From: Paraphysomonas bandaiensis
Taxonomy: Eukaryota > Chrysophyceae
NCBI GenBank assembly: GCA_965644295.1
Contig: CBFFRP010000076.1
Location: 1 to 64,000 of the forward strand
Length of the DNA: 64,000 nt
Reading direction: 5' to 3'
Of the stretch, positions 33,373 to 43,427 are shown piece after piece. Position numbers and translations under genes: made by a program. The first letter of the stretch is position 1; every line of letters starts with the position of its first letter. Under the pieces are notes generated by a model that was not told the origin of the DNA, searched no databases, and worked only from the letters and a program-made list of their open reading frames with translations.

Positions 33373-34747
33373 ATGGGGTGTTCACAGGTATATATATATT
33401 TATGATGGTGATAATGTAATCGACTGTGTGTTGTGCTATCGTCCAAACAGAGCAACACAGCTAATGATAACAATTCCAGCCCGTCGGATATTAATACATC
33501 CGAGAAGAGAGAGCTAAAAAAACTGTATAAGATGGGCGATGTGGTATGTATGCACAAGGTGTGATGAGTTTTCTGATTTTGTTTCAGCTCGGTGAGGGGG
33601 CCTTTTCTGTCGTCAAGAAAGCGACTCACAGGAAGACTGGGAATGACGTCGCAGTGAAGTGTATTGACCGAAATGGTTTACCTGATGAAGATGAGGCGGC
33701 ATTGAGGCAGGAAGTTGACATCTTGCGCTCTCTAGATCACCCCAACATTGTCAAGCTGTTTGATTTTTTCGAAGAAGATAGATACTTTTATGTCATTCTT
33801 GAGTTTTTACCGGGGGGTGAATTATTTGACAGCATTGTCAAAAAAAGCTTTTACAATGAGAAGGAAGCACGAGATATTGTTCGGATTGTATGCAATGGTT
33901 TGAAATACTGTCACGACCGTGGGATCGCTCACCGAGACTTAAAACCAGAAAACCTGTTGCTTACAAGCAATGCCGACGATGCGAGCGTAAAAATTGCTGA
34001 TTTTGGATTTGCTATAAAGGGTGCTGCCAAGACCTCGCTAACCACACAGTGTGGAACTCCGGGGTATGTGGCGCCCGAGATCTTAAGTAGTAAACCATAC
34101 GGAAAGGCTGTTGATATGTGGTCGATGGGTACGTGACATGAGTGATATATGAGAATACCACTGGGTGTAATACTTGTACAGGTGTGATCACGTACATACT
34201 ATTGGGTGGATATCCCCCCTTTCATGATGACAATCAGAAAGCCCTCTTTCGTAAAATCAAGAAGGGCGACTTCGAGTTCCACGAGGAGTACTGGGGATCC
34301 GTGAGCGAGGAGGCAAAGGATCTTATCAGGGGGATGCTCCGAGTGAATGCTGAGGAGCGCTTGACCGTGGACCAAGTTCTCACTCATAAATGGGTACGTT
34401 ACTATGTATTCATAGTGGAAGAGATGAGCTGTTGTGGTGGCCTCTCACTAAAATTTGGTTGTGTATTACCTCCCACGTTAGTGTTTTGTATATGCTGCCC
34501 GATACTAAAACATGATTTCGAGTTGGCGATATGTAATCACTTTATCTAGATTCATCGCGATGGTGATGAACTGGCTTCTCATAATCTAAATGATAATCTG
34601 GCCGAACTTCGAAAATACCAAGCCACGAAGCGTTTCAAAGCTGCCGCTAATGCTGTCATTGCAATTAATCGTATGAACAATATGTTTGGGGGCTCATCTG
34701 GGAAGAGTGAAGAAGTGCAGCAAGCCGAGGAAGTGGAGGACAACTAG
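33373..34747 (+). CDS. CaMK-family Ser/Thr kinase, paralogue B
   Basis: Five exons: 33373-33387, 33451-33543, 33588-34128, 34182-34393, 34550-34747; 352 residues. The N-terminus MGCSQ again predicts myristoylation and palmitoylation, so plasma or endomembrane attachment. The kinase domain starts at residue 37 (LGEGAFSVV). Lys60, Asp153 of HRDLKPEN, Asp174 of DFG and the APE at 198-200 are intact. The C-terminal ATKRFKAAANAVIAINRM helix resembles a CaM-binding segment. The first exon is 15 nt, the kinase exon starts at the same residue and the fourth exon is 212 nt, all exactly as in paralogue A, so the two arose by inverted duplication. Substrates unknown. Confidence 0.94.
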
Positions 34748-35362
34748 CCAGTAATTTGTACGTATAGATGTATCGTAGCGCATGCACTTATGCTTATGCA
34801 GGCTTGGGGAGCTGGATACCACCGTGTTAGCGCTCTACACACTCCAACCGTTTGCTAGATATGCGTAAATATAGAATTATTTATGGTTTCATTAAGATTG
34901 CTGGCTTCTTGGGTGGAGTTCTCATCGGCTGTTAGAAATAATTGCATGATATATTAACTTAATTAGAGGAAATCTTTAAAGCTGTTTTTTATGTCCCGTA
35001 TATTTAAGTAAGTTGTACATTGAAAGCGGCTAAAATAGCGACTCTACTCCGTAGGATACTAAAGGCTAAGAGGGCTCACACTTAGTAATGTCGATAGAAC
35101 ATAGTAACGAAGGTCTGCATGGGCTGAAATCGTAAATTGTATAACGACACCTCACGACAGAGTCACCAGTTTTGTTGACACGCCGTCAACAATATACAAT
35201 ATCAATGTTTTTGAAAACATATTTCGAAATACAATATCAACCAATATTTTGTTAAACTTTCACCGGCTTTTTACATGACTTACATTCAATGCAATTACTC
35301 ACTTCAATGACGAGTTTTAAGTTAGTAATTTGCGACGACTTTTTAGAAACTAGTGTAACAGA
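34748..35362. other. Intergenic, nothing recognised
   Basis: 3' flank of kinase B. AT-rich with no supported frame or clear repeat. Confidence 0.4.
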
Positions 35363-36627
35363 CAGGGCTAGGAAACAATATAATGCAATATATTGTAAAA
35401 TATAATGATTGTCGACCGGCCAAAATTCCCGCCAATATTGTTTCTGTTAAAGTAGCTCACAGTATATTGCAATCAATATTATGATAGTTATGTAAGAGAA
35501 GATTCTCAACTGTAGAGTGCAATCTAAGGATGTGTTTACTTACTGATTAGTCATACTAATATATTGTACAAATGATGCCATCACGCAGATAAGGGAGTCT
35601 GCATTTCGCAGCCACAAAACGCGCTTCAAGAGGTACTGAGAAATCCGGTCCTACCCACTAGACCACCACTGCACTACAGCGGCTCTCCAGCAGGGCCTGG
35701 AACCCCTCCGTTCCACAGGTGGAGAGATTTTGGACAGGTACCATCACCACTGACGGTTTTTGGAGATCACACCCATGTCCCTGACACCCCAAGGACTGTG
35801 CAACTTTGAATCAGCGGTCATCAGCTTGCTTCTACCGCTTTTCGCTGCAGCAAAGCTAATGATCCAAGATCGAAGTCGATGATACATTACCCTATACAAA
35901 GGACCCTCTAGGCTACTCCCGCGACCGCGTCCAAAACATAGACAGAAATGGAAACGCCCAAGGGTGCTACGATTACTAGGAATCCACAGACGGCCCGAGA
36001 CTGGAACACCGCCCACCGCTCATATGCACCCCACCACTCATACACATAGAACCATAGCACCGGACCGTATGAAACCATCAGGTCCTAGACAAAGACGCCG
36101 TCTCCGTCACCTGACACCCAAACGGTGCACGGCGACAACGCCACATTCCACCACACCATCCACCTCTCAGCACACACATCTAGTACTCGGTACACTCAGG
36201 ACCTTGATGCAGAACCCTGTACCTTAAAGTCTGGTGGAACCTTATCCCAAGGGGAGACCTCCGGACAACACGCGCCTGTGAGTCCTAAGACACACGAGCA
36301 GGGCGAAACTCACAAACAACATTAAGAACGGAAGTGGTCGCACCTTGGTGCTTGCAGCGACGCACAAGCAGCTTCTGTAGCACTAAATAGTAGGATAATA
36401 GAATTTGTGCTGATTAGTTATGGGTAGAGGTCTAACTAGTATGTCTAGCATTCAACTAGCCACTATATTGGAATGAGTTTTTAACGCCTATTGCTAAATA
36501 ATAAGACTTTCAATATACTAATATATTATTGTAATTGTATTGTTGGACCTGTTTAATACCTCCATCAATAGTATTGATGGAACGCTCTCTAACAATAGTA
36601 CTGCAATATACTGTTTTCCTAGCCCTG
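35363..36627 (+). mobile_element. hAT-type non-autonomous element, split by a LINE-like insertion
   Basis: The left end CAGGGCTAGGAAACAATATA and right end TACTGTTTTCCTAGCCCTG are inverted repeats. The left arm carries GTCGACCGGCCAAAATTCCC and GAAGATTCTCAACTGTAG. The right arm carries ATTGTTGGACCTGTTTAATA and ATTGATGGAACGCTC. The same arms recur at 43279, 37999, 46230 and 61226. Removing the insertion at 35566-36514 leaves an element of about 300 bp. No perfect 8-bp duplication was found at the outer ends. Confidence 0.72.
35566..36514 (+). mobile_element. 5'-truncated LINE-like retroelement with 13-bp target duplication
   Basis: The segment is bounded by ATACTAATATATT at 35553-35565 and 36515-36527, inside the hAT arm. 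A Pro/Thr/His-rich frame (broken) runs to a stop at 36325. Then comes the 190-bp tail shared by the copies at 17700, 23765 and 25010. A common 3' end, variable 5' ends and variable-length target duplications are the mark of target-primed reverse transcription. No reverse transcriptase is left in this copy, so the LINE assignment rests on structure. Confidence 0.68.
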
Positions 36628-37237
36628 GTGTAATATATATACTACACACTGAGAAAATAGCACTAACACAGACCACAGAATAATATCTTTGAGTAGTGAA
36701 TTTCATATTTTTAGCGACAGGCGTTTAAGAGTCAGAACTATTCCATTGAGGGTAATTTTATTGTTATGTGTTATGTGTAGTGTGTAGGACTGAGCAAGCA
36801 ATTCTTCTATCGAAATTGCTCCTTACTTATTAGTCAACAATCAACAACACCACTTCTACTACAAATCTATGGTAAGTGGATAGTTCATAAGTTCTAATCC
36901 CCTTATCCGACACATATAGCTTATAGAGCTTCCATTCGTAGGTGTTACAGAGAGTTGTATTTTGCCATGGTCAAATTGTAGTTTCATCCCCGTAGTAGCT
37001 TATTCCAATGAATCATTCGATTACCGTTGCATTCTCACTTTTTTGACCTGTAACTAATATAAAACTTATTAAATGTCTCTAAAAACATGTTCTCTTTACA
37101 CCTACTACATTATTAATTGCAAAACGCAACAAAACTTCAACTAAAATCAACATTTTCAAAATTTCACCAGGTTTCGACCGCTTTACCAGGTTTGGGCATC
37201 ACATCGACTTTAGGGTTAATTAGAACTGACCACGATT
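36628..37237. other. Intergenic, nothing recognised
   Basis: AT-rich. Around 37160 it shares CACCAGGTTT/TTTACCAGGTTT with the repeats at 10860 and 24620. Confidence 0.4.
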
Positions 37238-37999
37238 TTACTCAAACAAAGGTATTACCGGAATCGTTTGCCAGCTTTCTGTTTGTAGCGCAGTTGTCCC
37301 CAATGTAGAACTCAACAATAATGCAAATATTATCAGCATTAACCACTCTACCCACTCAAAAATGTTTTTGCTTTGCCCGAAGGTTGGAAAACAAAAGCAT
37401 CCATGGGACCATTGGTGCAGACAACCCGTAAATACTTCTTCGTGGAATCTACCCACTCACCATCATACATGATGTGATGATGTGTGGTTCTTCAAGTTGT
37501 TGTAGCCATTCGATATCTTCTGCACTCGTATGCGCCCACAGACTTTGCAGTCGTGCTTGTTTGGTTCACCTTCAACCGGACTCCAAAAACAGCGGTAGAT
37601 ATCTCTACTTTTGTATGCATTCATCGTTCAGTTGTCTCTTCTTATCACTATAGGATATATATACTATATTATTAAGAGAAGTACTGTACATACATGTGGA
37701 GGGGTGTAGAGTGAGCTGGCAATACATAAAAAATAGAAATTAACATCAAAAATAGGCTTTTTTTCTTATTTTCCGGATATTTATATACATGGACTTGTAT
37801 TTTTTACCCTACAGTTGAGAATCTTCTCTCATATGACTATCATGATATTGATTGCAATATATTGCAATATATTGTGAGCCACTTTAACAGAAACAATATT
37901 GATGGGATTTTTGGCCGGTCGAGCAATCAATATATTTTACAATATATTGCAATATATTGTACAATGTATTGAAATTCAATATATTGTTTCCTAGCCCTG
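37238..37999 (-). mobile_element. hAT remnant with BED zinc finger
   Basis: The minus-strand left terminus at 37999 (CAGGGCTAGGAAACAATATA) and its ROSE of ATATTGCAATAT repeats match the 35363 family. Inside, at about 37490-37620 (-), a frame keeps a BED-type finger (C-x2-C then H-x4-H in HDCKVCGRIRVQK and NNLKNHTSSHH). A shifted frame at 37238-37456 follows, where WVEWLMLIIFAL resembles the LEWI segment of the hAT at 3641. Stops and frameshifts show it is dead. The other terminus is not visible. Confidence 0.65.
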
Positions 38000-38274
38000 C
38001 CAATGATGTACATATACCACAAGTTTAGAACTAGACGTACATAGCCTGGGCCCGCGGTGCGCTGCATTCAGGAAAAATCCGAAAGGAAAGTGCTTTCAGA
38101 GACTGTAAGCTTTAACAATATTGCATATATCGTATATACAGTATACAAGCCCATCTCCTCAACCGGGGCACGGCCGTTTCTTTTCCCGCATTCTGGTGGC
38201 TACAGAAATATTACCAATATTTCATTTAGTTAAAGAGTCAAAATGACACATTGAGACACTGTTTGTATCAGATA

Positions 38275-38451
38275 CCAAGGCCAGTCAACAATATATTGCG
38301 AGGCTAAAATTTTGCTAAAATAATAACTTTATATATATATAAATATAATAATAAAATTTATATATTGTAGGAAGCAAGAATAAATAACTGCAATATTTAT
38401 TTAACAATATATTGCAATCCAATATATTTTTGACTGGCCCTGGTTAGTACA
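38275..38451. mobile_element. 177-bp hAT-like MITE
   Basis: Left AAGGCCAGTCAACAATATAT and right ATATATTTTTGACTGGCCCTG are inverted. The interior is AT-rich with no coding capacity. A related internal sequence (TTGCGAGGC..AAATTxTGCTGAAATAATAA) occurs at about 47255-47300. Confidence 0.7.
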
Positions 38452-38727
38452 GCCTTACGTCTTACAGATGTCATAGCAGTGGGATATGGATGAGCACTGC
38501 AGAAGCATTCATACCTACCCTTGCAAGCACATAAAACTATTTGCCATTGTAATACAAGTTGCTAAACCCATGCTATTTTTACATCTTCGCATTTAATTAA
38601 GGAATTTTACACAATGCAAAAAAATAGTAACGGTACAGGTACGTGTAGTACCAAGATTCGATAAATTTGCTTTAAATCTTCGCTATATACATATGGATTT
38701 CGTACGTAACTACTTCTATCTATCGTG

Positions 38728-39255
38728 TCAGTTATGCGCCCGCCCTCTCTCCATCTCGTCATACTGATCAAAAGACATCTCGTCTCCACCCCTGCCATAG
38801 TTCCAATCATAAAGTCCTGTCCAGACTTTCTTCACCCAGGGTAATGACCAAGTTGACAGGTTGAACCCAACCGTGGGGACAATGGCGTTCAACAAGGGAT
38901 CTTGGACACCAATAAGATACATGTATCCACTGAGCGTAATATAAGTGATAACCATTATAAACCCGACACGTGTGTATGAGCCCTCAAACTCCTTGCCTTT
39001 ATCTTTGTCGTAATTGCGCCGTCTCAATTGGCGTATTTCTTTCTTCAATCTCTCCACATCGTCATCTATTCGCGACAACACCACGTGCGGAGGTACATGC
39101 ATGGGGCTTTCTTTTGGAAGCAAGTATGGCTTGATACTATTGTCGGCATGGTCCGGGGCCCTATGAATTATAGTGACAGTCTGATGAGGATCCTTCTCCT
39201 CCATCTCCACATTCTCTATCTCCACTCCTTCAGATGTCGTAATACGGGAAGACAT
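38728..39255 (-). CDS. Single-pass membrane protein with coiled coil, function unknown
   Basis: One exon, 175 residues from MSSRITT (an ATG two codons upstream is also possible). An acidic N-terminus precedes a short coiled coil at about 64-85 (VERLKKEIRQLRRRN) and a hydrophobic segment at about 103-124. The stretch after it, IVPTVGFNLSTWSLPWVKKVW (about 133-153), is semi-hydrophobic, well ordered and looks conserved. A charged tail ends MERGRAHN. The layout suggests an organelle or ER membrane protein with its coiled coil in the cytosol. I do not recognise the family. It is divergent from PSMB2, with a MITE in the gap. Confidence 0.7.
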   Translation of the reverse strand: MSSRITTSEGVEIENVEMEEKDPHQTVTIIHRAPDHADNSIKPYLLPKESPMHVPPHVVLSRIDDDVERLKKEIRQLRRRNYDKDKGKEFEGSYTRVGFIMVITYITLSGYMYLIGVQDPLLNAIVPTVGFNLSTWSLPWVKKVWTGLYDWNYGRGGDEMSFDQYDEMERGRAHN

Positions 39256-39613
39256 GAACACCAGGGTCCGAAATTAGTGAACGTTCTCGTGAGAGTGATG
39301 CTCACTGGTCTGTTTCCAGCTCGGATCTGTATGCAGTGTTTGGTTGTTCTTTCCGAACTCTTGCTGCGTATGAGTGTACATATACATATACATACACATA
39401 CACATATATACATACATATATCTGGCTGTAGCTACGAATCGTCTCATTGTTTAATTTTTCATGCAGTCTTGCACACATATACAGAGTACAAGTACACCGT
39501 ATACTGCTGTATATATAGGTATACAGAGTTTTCATACACTATATATCAGGTACAATCCATGATATGATACACACTGCTGTACGGGATAGTACAGAGAATA
39601 CGATATCGACAGT
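39256..39613. promoter_or_regulatory. Divergent upstream region, first part
   Basis: It contains an ACATAC-rich stretch (39378-39420) and CCGTATACTGCTGTATATAT near 39497, another instance of the recurrent promoter-gap palindromes. Confidence 0.4.
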
Positions 39614-39823
39614 GGGTGACTACCTAAATTGCATAAATACATAAATGCATAAAAAATCTGGGATTATAGAAATCTATTCAGACCCAGTTTCTGCATATGT
39701 TTATGCATATAGGATAGTTTGCACGAGGGGTCTCCTAAAAAAACATAAATCTGCATAAATTCATGAGTTTATGCAGCCTATTTTTTATGCATTTATGTGT
39801 TTGTGCAATTTAGGTAGTCACCC
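39614..39823. mobile_element. 210-bp palindromic MITE in the PSMB2 upstream region
   Basis: The ends GGGTGACTACCTAAATTGCA and TGCAATTTAGGTAGTCACCC are perfect inverses, and ATAAATGCATAAAAAAT continues the pairing inside. AGT flanks both ends (39611-39613 and 39824-39826), a possible 3-bp duplication like those of PIF/Harbinger elements. Only about 105 bp separate it from the PSMB2 ATG. Confidence 0.8.
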
Positions 39824-39928
39824 AGTGTACAGTATATATATATGCACTGCACAGCCCGTATAGACAACGGAGAGCGTGTTGGCAGTCCACTGGATAGTGT
39901 TCGAGTGGAGAAGGTCAACTTTTAATCA

Positions 39929-40648
39929 ATGGATTCCTGCTTTGGACTTGTCGGGGATGGGTGCGTCTGGTGTTATGATCTGCAGGAGGTTTATTCATGT
40001 TTAGGTTTGCTATTCTGGCGGCTGACGCATCCGCTGGGAGGTCGATACTTGTTTTCAAGCATGACGTCGACAAGGTGTATATTTAATCAAGTGATGTCAT
40101 CTTTACTCATGTATTATATTTTGAGATTATGGAATTGGATAGTCATAAACTCCTAGTGGGATCTGGTACCCCAGCAGACACTGTAAATTTCAACGAATTT
40201 ATTCAGAAAAACATGAAGCTATATGAACTAAATAACGAACTTCAACTAACAACTCACGCGGCGGCACATTTTACGCGCGGGGAGGTAAGAAAAGGTTCAG
40301 TTATTTAAATTTTTGACCGTACTTTTTCAGCTCGCGAAAGCCTTGCGTAAGGGCCCTTATCAGACCAATCTCCTACTGGCGGGATATGACTCTCAAAATG
40401 GAGTAGCTCTATATTTCATCGATTATTTAGCTTCTCTTGCGAAAGTAAATTTTGGTGCACAGGGCTATGCCTCCAACTTTGTTTTGTCGGTATTTGACCG
40501 GGAGTGGCGCGAGGGCATGAATCTGACTGAAGCGTTGGAGGTCATCAAGAAGTGCATTCATGAGCTTCACACAAGATTTTTAATATCCCAACCAGTGTTT
40601 GTAGTCAAGGTTGTTGATAGTGAGGGCACACGCACCGTACAGCTTTAG
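39929..40648 (+). CDS. PSMB2: 20S proteasome subunit beta type-2 (beta 4)
   Basis: Structural, non-catalytic beta subunit of the 20S core. Four exons, 39929-39960, 40005-40074, 40126-40284 and 40331-40648, with introns of 44, 51 and 46 nt, give 192 residues; human PSMB2 has 201. The start MDSCFGLVG aligns with the subunit's unprocessed N-terminus, and there is no propeptide or catalytic Thr1. Family landmarks are FAILAADASAGRS, AAAHFTRGELAKALRKGPYQTNLLLAGYD, a YFIDYLASLAKV stretch and YASNFVLSVFDREW. The short C-terminus ends RTVQL. Without splicing the first three exons are invisible, so the open frame at 40313 alone understates the gene. Confidence 0.96.
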
Positions 40649-41553
40649 GCAGTGCGTTCGTGGCAGTTTGTCCTCGTTGCTGTTGCTAGAGTCATTGGCG
40701 GGATTGGTGTGTGACATTATCTCTGGCGGTGAATTTTTAAGTAAATATTTTCCATTTATTTATAATATTTTTCTCGCAACAGACTCATGAAAAATATTAT
40801 CTACGATTATATTGTGGTATAATATATTAATATTGCAATATGTAAAATGAGTAAATAGTGAACACTCACCAAAGTTATTGACCCAAAATATTCCTAAATA
40901 TACCTAATACGTTCTAAATTTCAGCGACGGCCTGGATGACAGAGGTTAGAAAATAGGCGAGTGAAAAGAACGGCGAAATAGAGGTTTGCTTGCCAAATGT
41001 ACGACGGGCCAATTGCACTATAGTATAGACTATAGCTGTAACAATCTAACTTGCTTTCTTTTTTGGCAGTGAATGCCCGCTAAATATAACGTTGGTCACT
41101 CTATAGTTACAAGTCTTGCATACCATTACACTCGCAGTTTCATCCTTGACAACAGTGATAATAATGCTAATTAAAAACTACAACTTTGGTATTTATTTCG
41201 TTCCAAGTACTCCCACCGTTCACATATATGAGACTGCAGACTGCAGACAACTTTCTGTAACTTATGCGTGATATAGTTCCAAAGAAATTAAATTAAGTTA
41301 CGAAAAAACTTCAACATATATGATAAAATGCAATAATTAAGAACTAGTCAAAAAACAATCAAATCATTCCATGTTCTAATAATATCGTTAGGCTCAGTCG
41401 CTGAGAGCAATAAGAAACTTTTAATGGATAATAGAAAATAAGTCGCACACCAGATATCTAAGGAACATTAAATTCATCCGATGTCTTATACGAAAACGCT
41501 GATAAAATAATGGAATAAACGGTAAAAAGAGTTTGATGTGGTTCCTAATGGCA
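40649..41553. other. Intergenic between convergent genes, nothing recognised
   Basis: 900 bp of AT-rich DNA without supported genes or repeats. Confidence 0.4.
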
Positions 41554-41805
41554 TTATATTCCAGCTGTCAGTTGTTGTCGATAATCTTCTTTGAAGGATC
41601 GTAACTCTTCACGATTCCACCATAAACTGGAATGAACCCCGGCTGTCATATAATCTTCGCGTGTTGGAATTAAAATAACTTGTGCGCATTGAGAAAACAT
41701 TACAGTCCTCAAAGGGATTCTATTTTCCCTACTCTGGTCATGGGGGCATTCCGGCTTGACTGGGGACTCAGTCCGTGACCTCTTTCGCAATGACGGTGGA
41801 CTCAT
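41554..41805 (-). CDS. Small protein with IPTREDY...LWW motif
   Basis: 83 residues in one exon. A basic, Ser/Pro-rich N-terminus of about 35 residues leads to VMFSQCAQVILIPTREDY and HSSLWWNREELRSF. A hydrophobic strand, then IP-x-R-x-[DE]-Y, then [LM]W[WY] and F resembles, from memory, a short motif widespread in proteins of stramenopiles and other protists. I have no function for it. Position supports a real gene: it is divergent from V-ATPase c with a 382-bp gap, as for other pairs here. Confidence 0.55.
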   Translation of the reverse strand: MSPPSLRKRSRTESPVKPECPHDQSRENRIPLRTVMFSQCAQVILIPTREDYMTAGVHSSLWWNREELRSFKEDYRQQLTAGI

Positions 41806-42187
41806 TCACTAAGGTAATTCCTTGCAGTGTGGTCGAGAACACAGGCAGCAAAAGAGGTCAATGATTTTAAGTCTCAACGTCGGAAGATTATCGTGACTGA
41901 ACTGAAACCTCCTTTCACGGGAATATTTCCCATCGCTACTGTCCAATCAAAATCGATGGTGAGAACTACCCCTCAAAATAATAACTGAAAAGTTTGACCC
42001 TTTAGGATACATATATTTTTCAGTGAACTGTTCAAGATATGCACCCAAAAAAACACAACATTTGGATTGTTGTGGTGTGTGCATGCAACCATATGCATAC
42101 ACAACATACTGCTGCTGTATGCTCTGCACATCACAATATCACAAGTATCCGCACACTCTCTAGATCCAATAGCACCAGAAATTAAAA

Positions 42188-42848
42188 ATGGCTGACGTCT
42201 CTTACGAAACTTGCCCCACCTCTGCTCCCTTCTTTGGGTTTATGGGAGTGACCGCCGCCCTTTGCTTTGCCAGTACGTATAACTCTGTATAGACGCTGTT
42301 TACCTGACTGTGTATGATACAGACATTGGTGCTGCATATGGAACTGCGAAGTCTGGTGTTGGTATATCCTCTATGGGTGTCATGAACCCTCAGCTGGTGA
42401 TGAGAAATATCATCCCAGTAGTCATGGCTGGTGTGCTCGGTATCTACGGGCTCATTGTCGCAGTTATTATTCAGGGATCTAGTGAGTTTTATAGTCATGT
42501 GTATTGTACTTTGTGTAAAATTTCATTCAGTCACAACCCCTGACACTGATGGTGCCACCAAGTATTCTAGCTTTACTGGCTATGCTCACCTTTCCGCTGG
42601 CTTGTGTTGTGGTCTGAGGTACGCATGTCATATTTGCTATTACCCATATCATTGTGTTGGTTTACAGTGGTCTCGCTGCCGGTATGGCAATTGGTATTGT
42701 CGGTGATGCCGGTGTTCGCGCCGTTGGACAGCAAGAGAGATTGTTTGTTGGCATGATTCTTATTCTCATTTTCGCCGAGGCACTTGGTCTTTACGGACTC
42801 ATTGTCGCTCTTATCCTCTCTCAACAGAGCTATGAGTGCAGTGCGTAA
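42188..42848 (+). CDS. V-type H+-ATPase 16-kDa proteolipid subunit c
   Basis: Rotor-ring subunit of the vacuolar proton pump that acidifies vacuoles and phagosomes. Exons 42188-42272, 42323-42481, 42531-42618 and 42668-42848 join to 170 residues, typical for the family. Four transmembrane helices are visible. [13 protein letters not shown] and [16 protein letters not shown] mark helices 1-2, and [32 protein letters not shown] marks the helix 3-4 region. The proton-carrying Glu is at about residue 148 in FAEALGLYG. Introns are 48-50 nt. The neighbouring digestive enzymes would need an acid compartment, but proximity alone does not link them. Confidence 0.97.
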
Positions 42849-43278
42849 ACATGAAATGCGCACTCTCAAGTATTGTCACTTGTTTTGGGGGAATTTTTCT
42901 ATTAAAACTTGAAACTTTAATTCTAATCAGTTCGGTGATTAAATATTTTGCTGTTGGGCCTTGGTAGATATTAGATATACCAGTGACTTTTCCACTGAGT
43001 TGCAGAATTAGAAAGTTATAGAATAACATAAACATGGTATATATTGTTCATTGACTACCAAGTACGAATTGTGCAGGTTTATTACCTAAAATTTGTACTT
43101 TACTCATAAATCCAGTAGTGAATGACTTTTTTATTGAGTCCATGTATGTGCCGAAAGAAGGAACGAGACCATATTTGTAGATAGTATATACACACTCTAT
43201 GAGTCACAGTTCGCAAAATTCCATCTTGTGTGCATTAACATTATCATTGATATATAGGATGTAATGTATGTTATAAAT
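42849..43278. other. Intergenic, nothing recognised
   Basis: 3' flank of V-ATPase c up to the hAT left end. No supported frame. Confidence 0.4.
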
Positions 43279-43427
43279 CAGGGCTACAAAACAATATATT
43301 GAATTGCAATACATCGCACAATATATTACCATATATTGTAATATATATTGCTTGGTCGACCGGCCAAAAATCCCATCAATATTGTTTCTGTGAAAGTATC
43401 TCACAGTATATTGCAATCAATATTATG

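Noticed and set aside
36325-36514. tRNA-derived SINE
   Set aside because: The GGTGCGACC stretch vaguely recalls a B box, but no A box or tRNA fold is visible. The unit joins coding-like upstream sequence in longer copies, so a LINE tail fits better.
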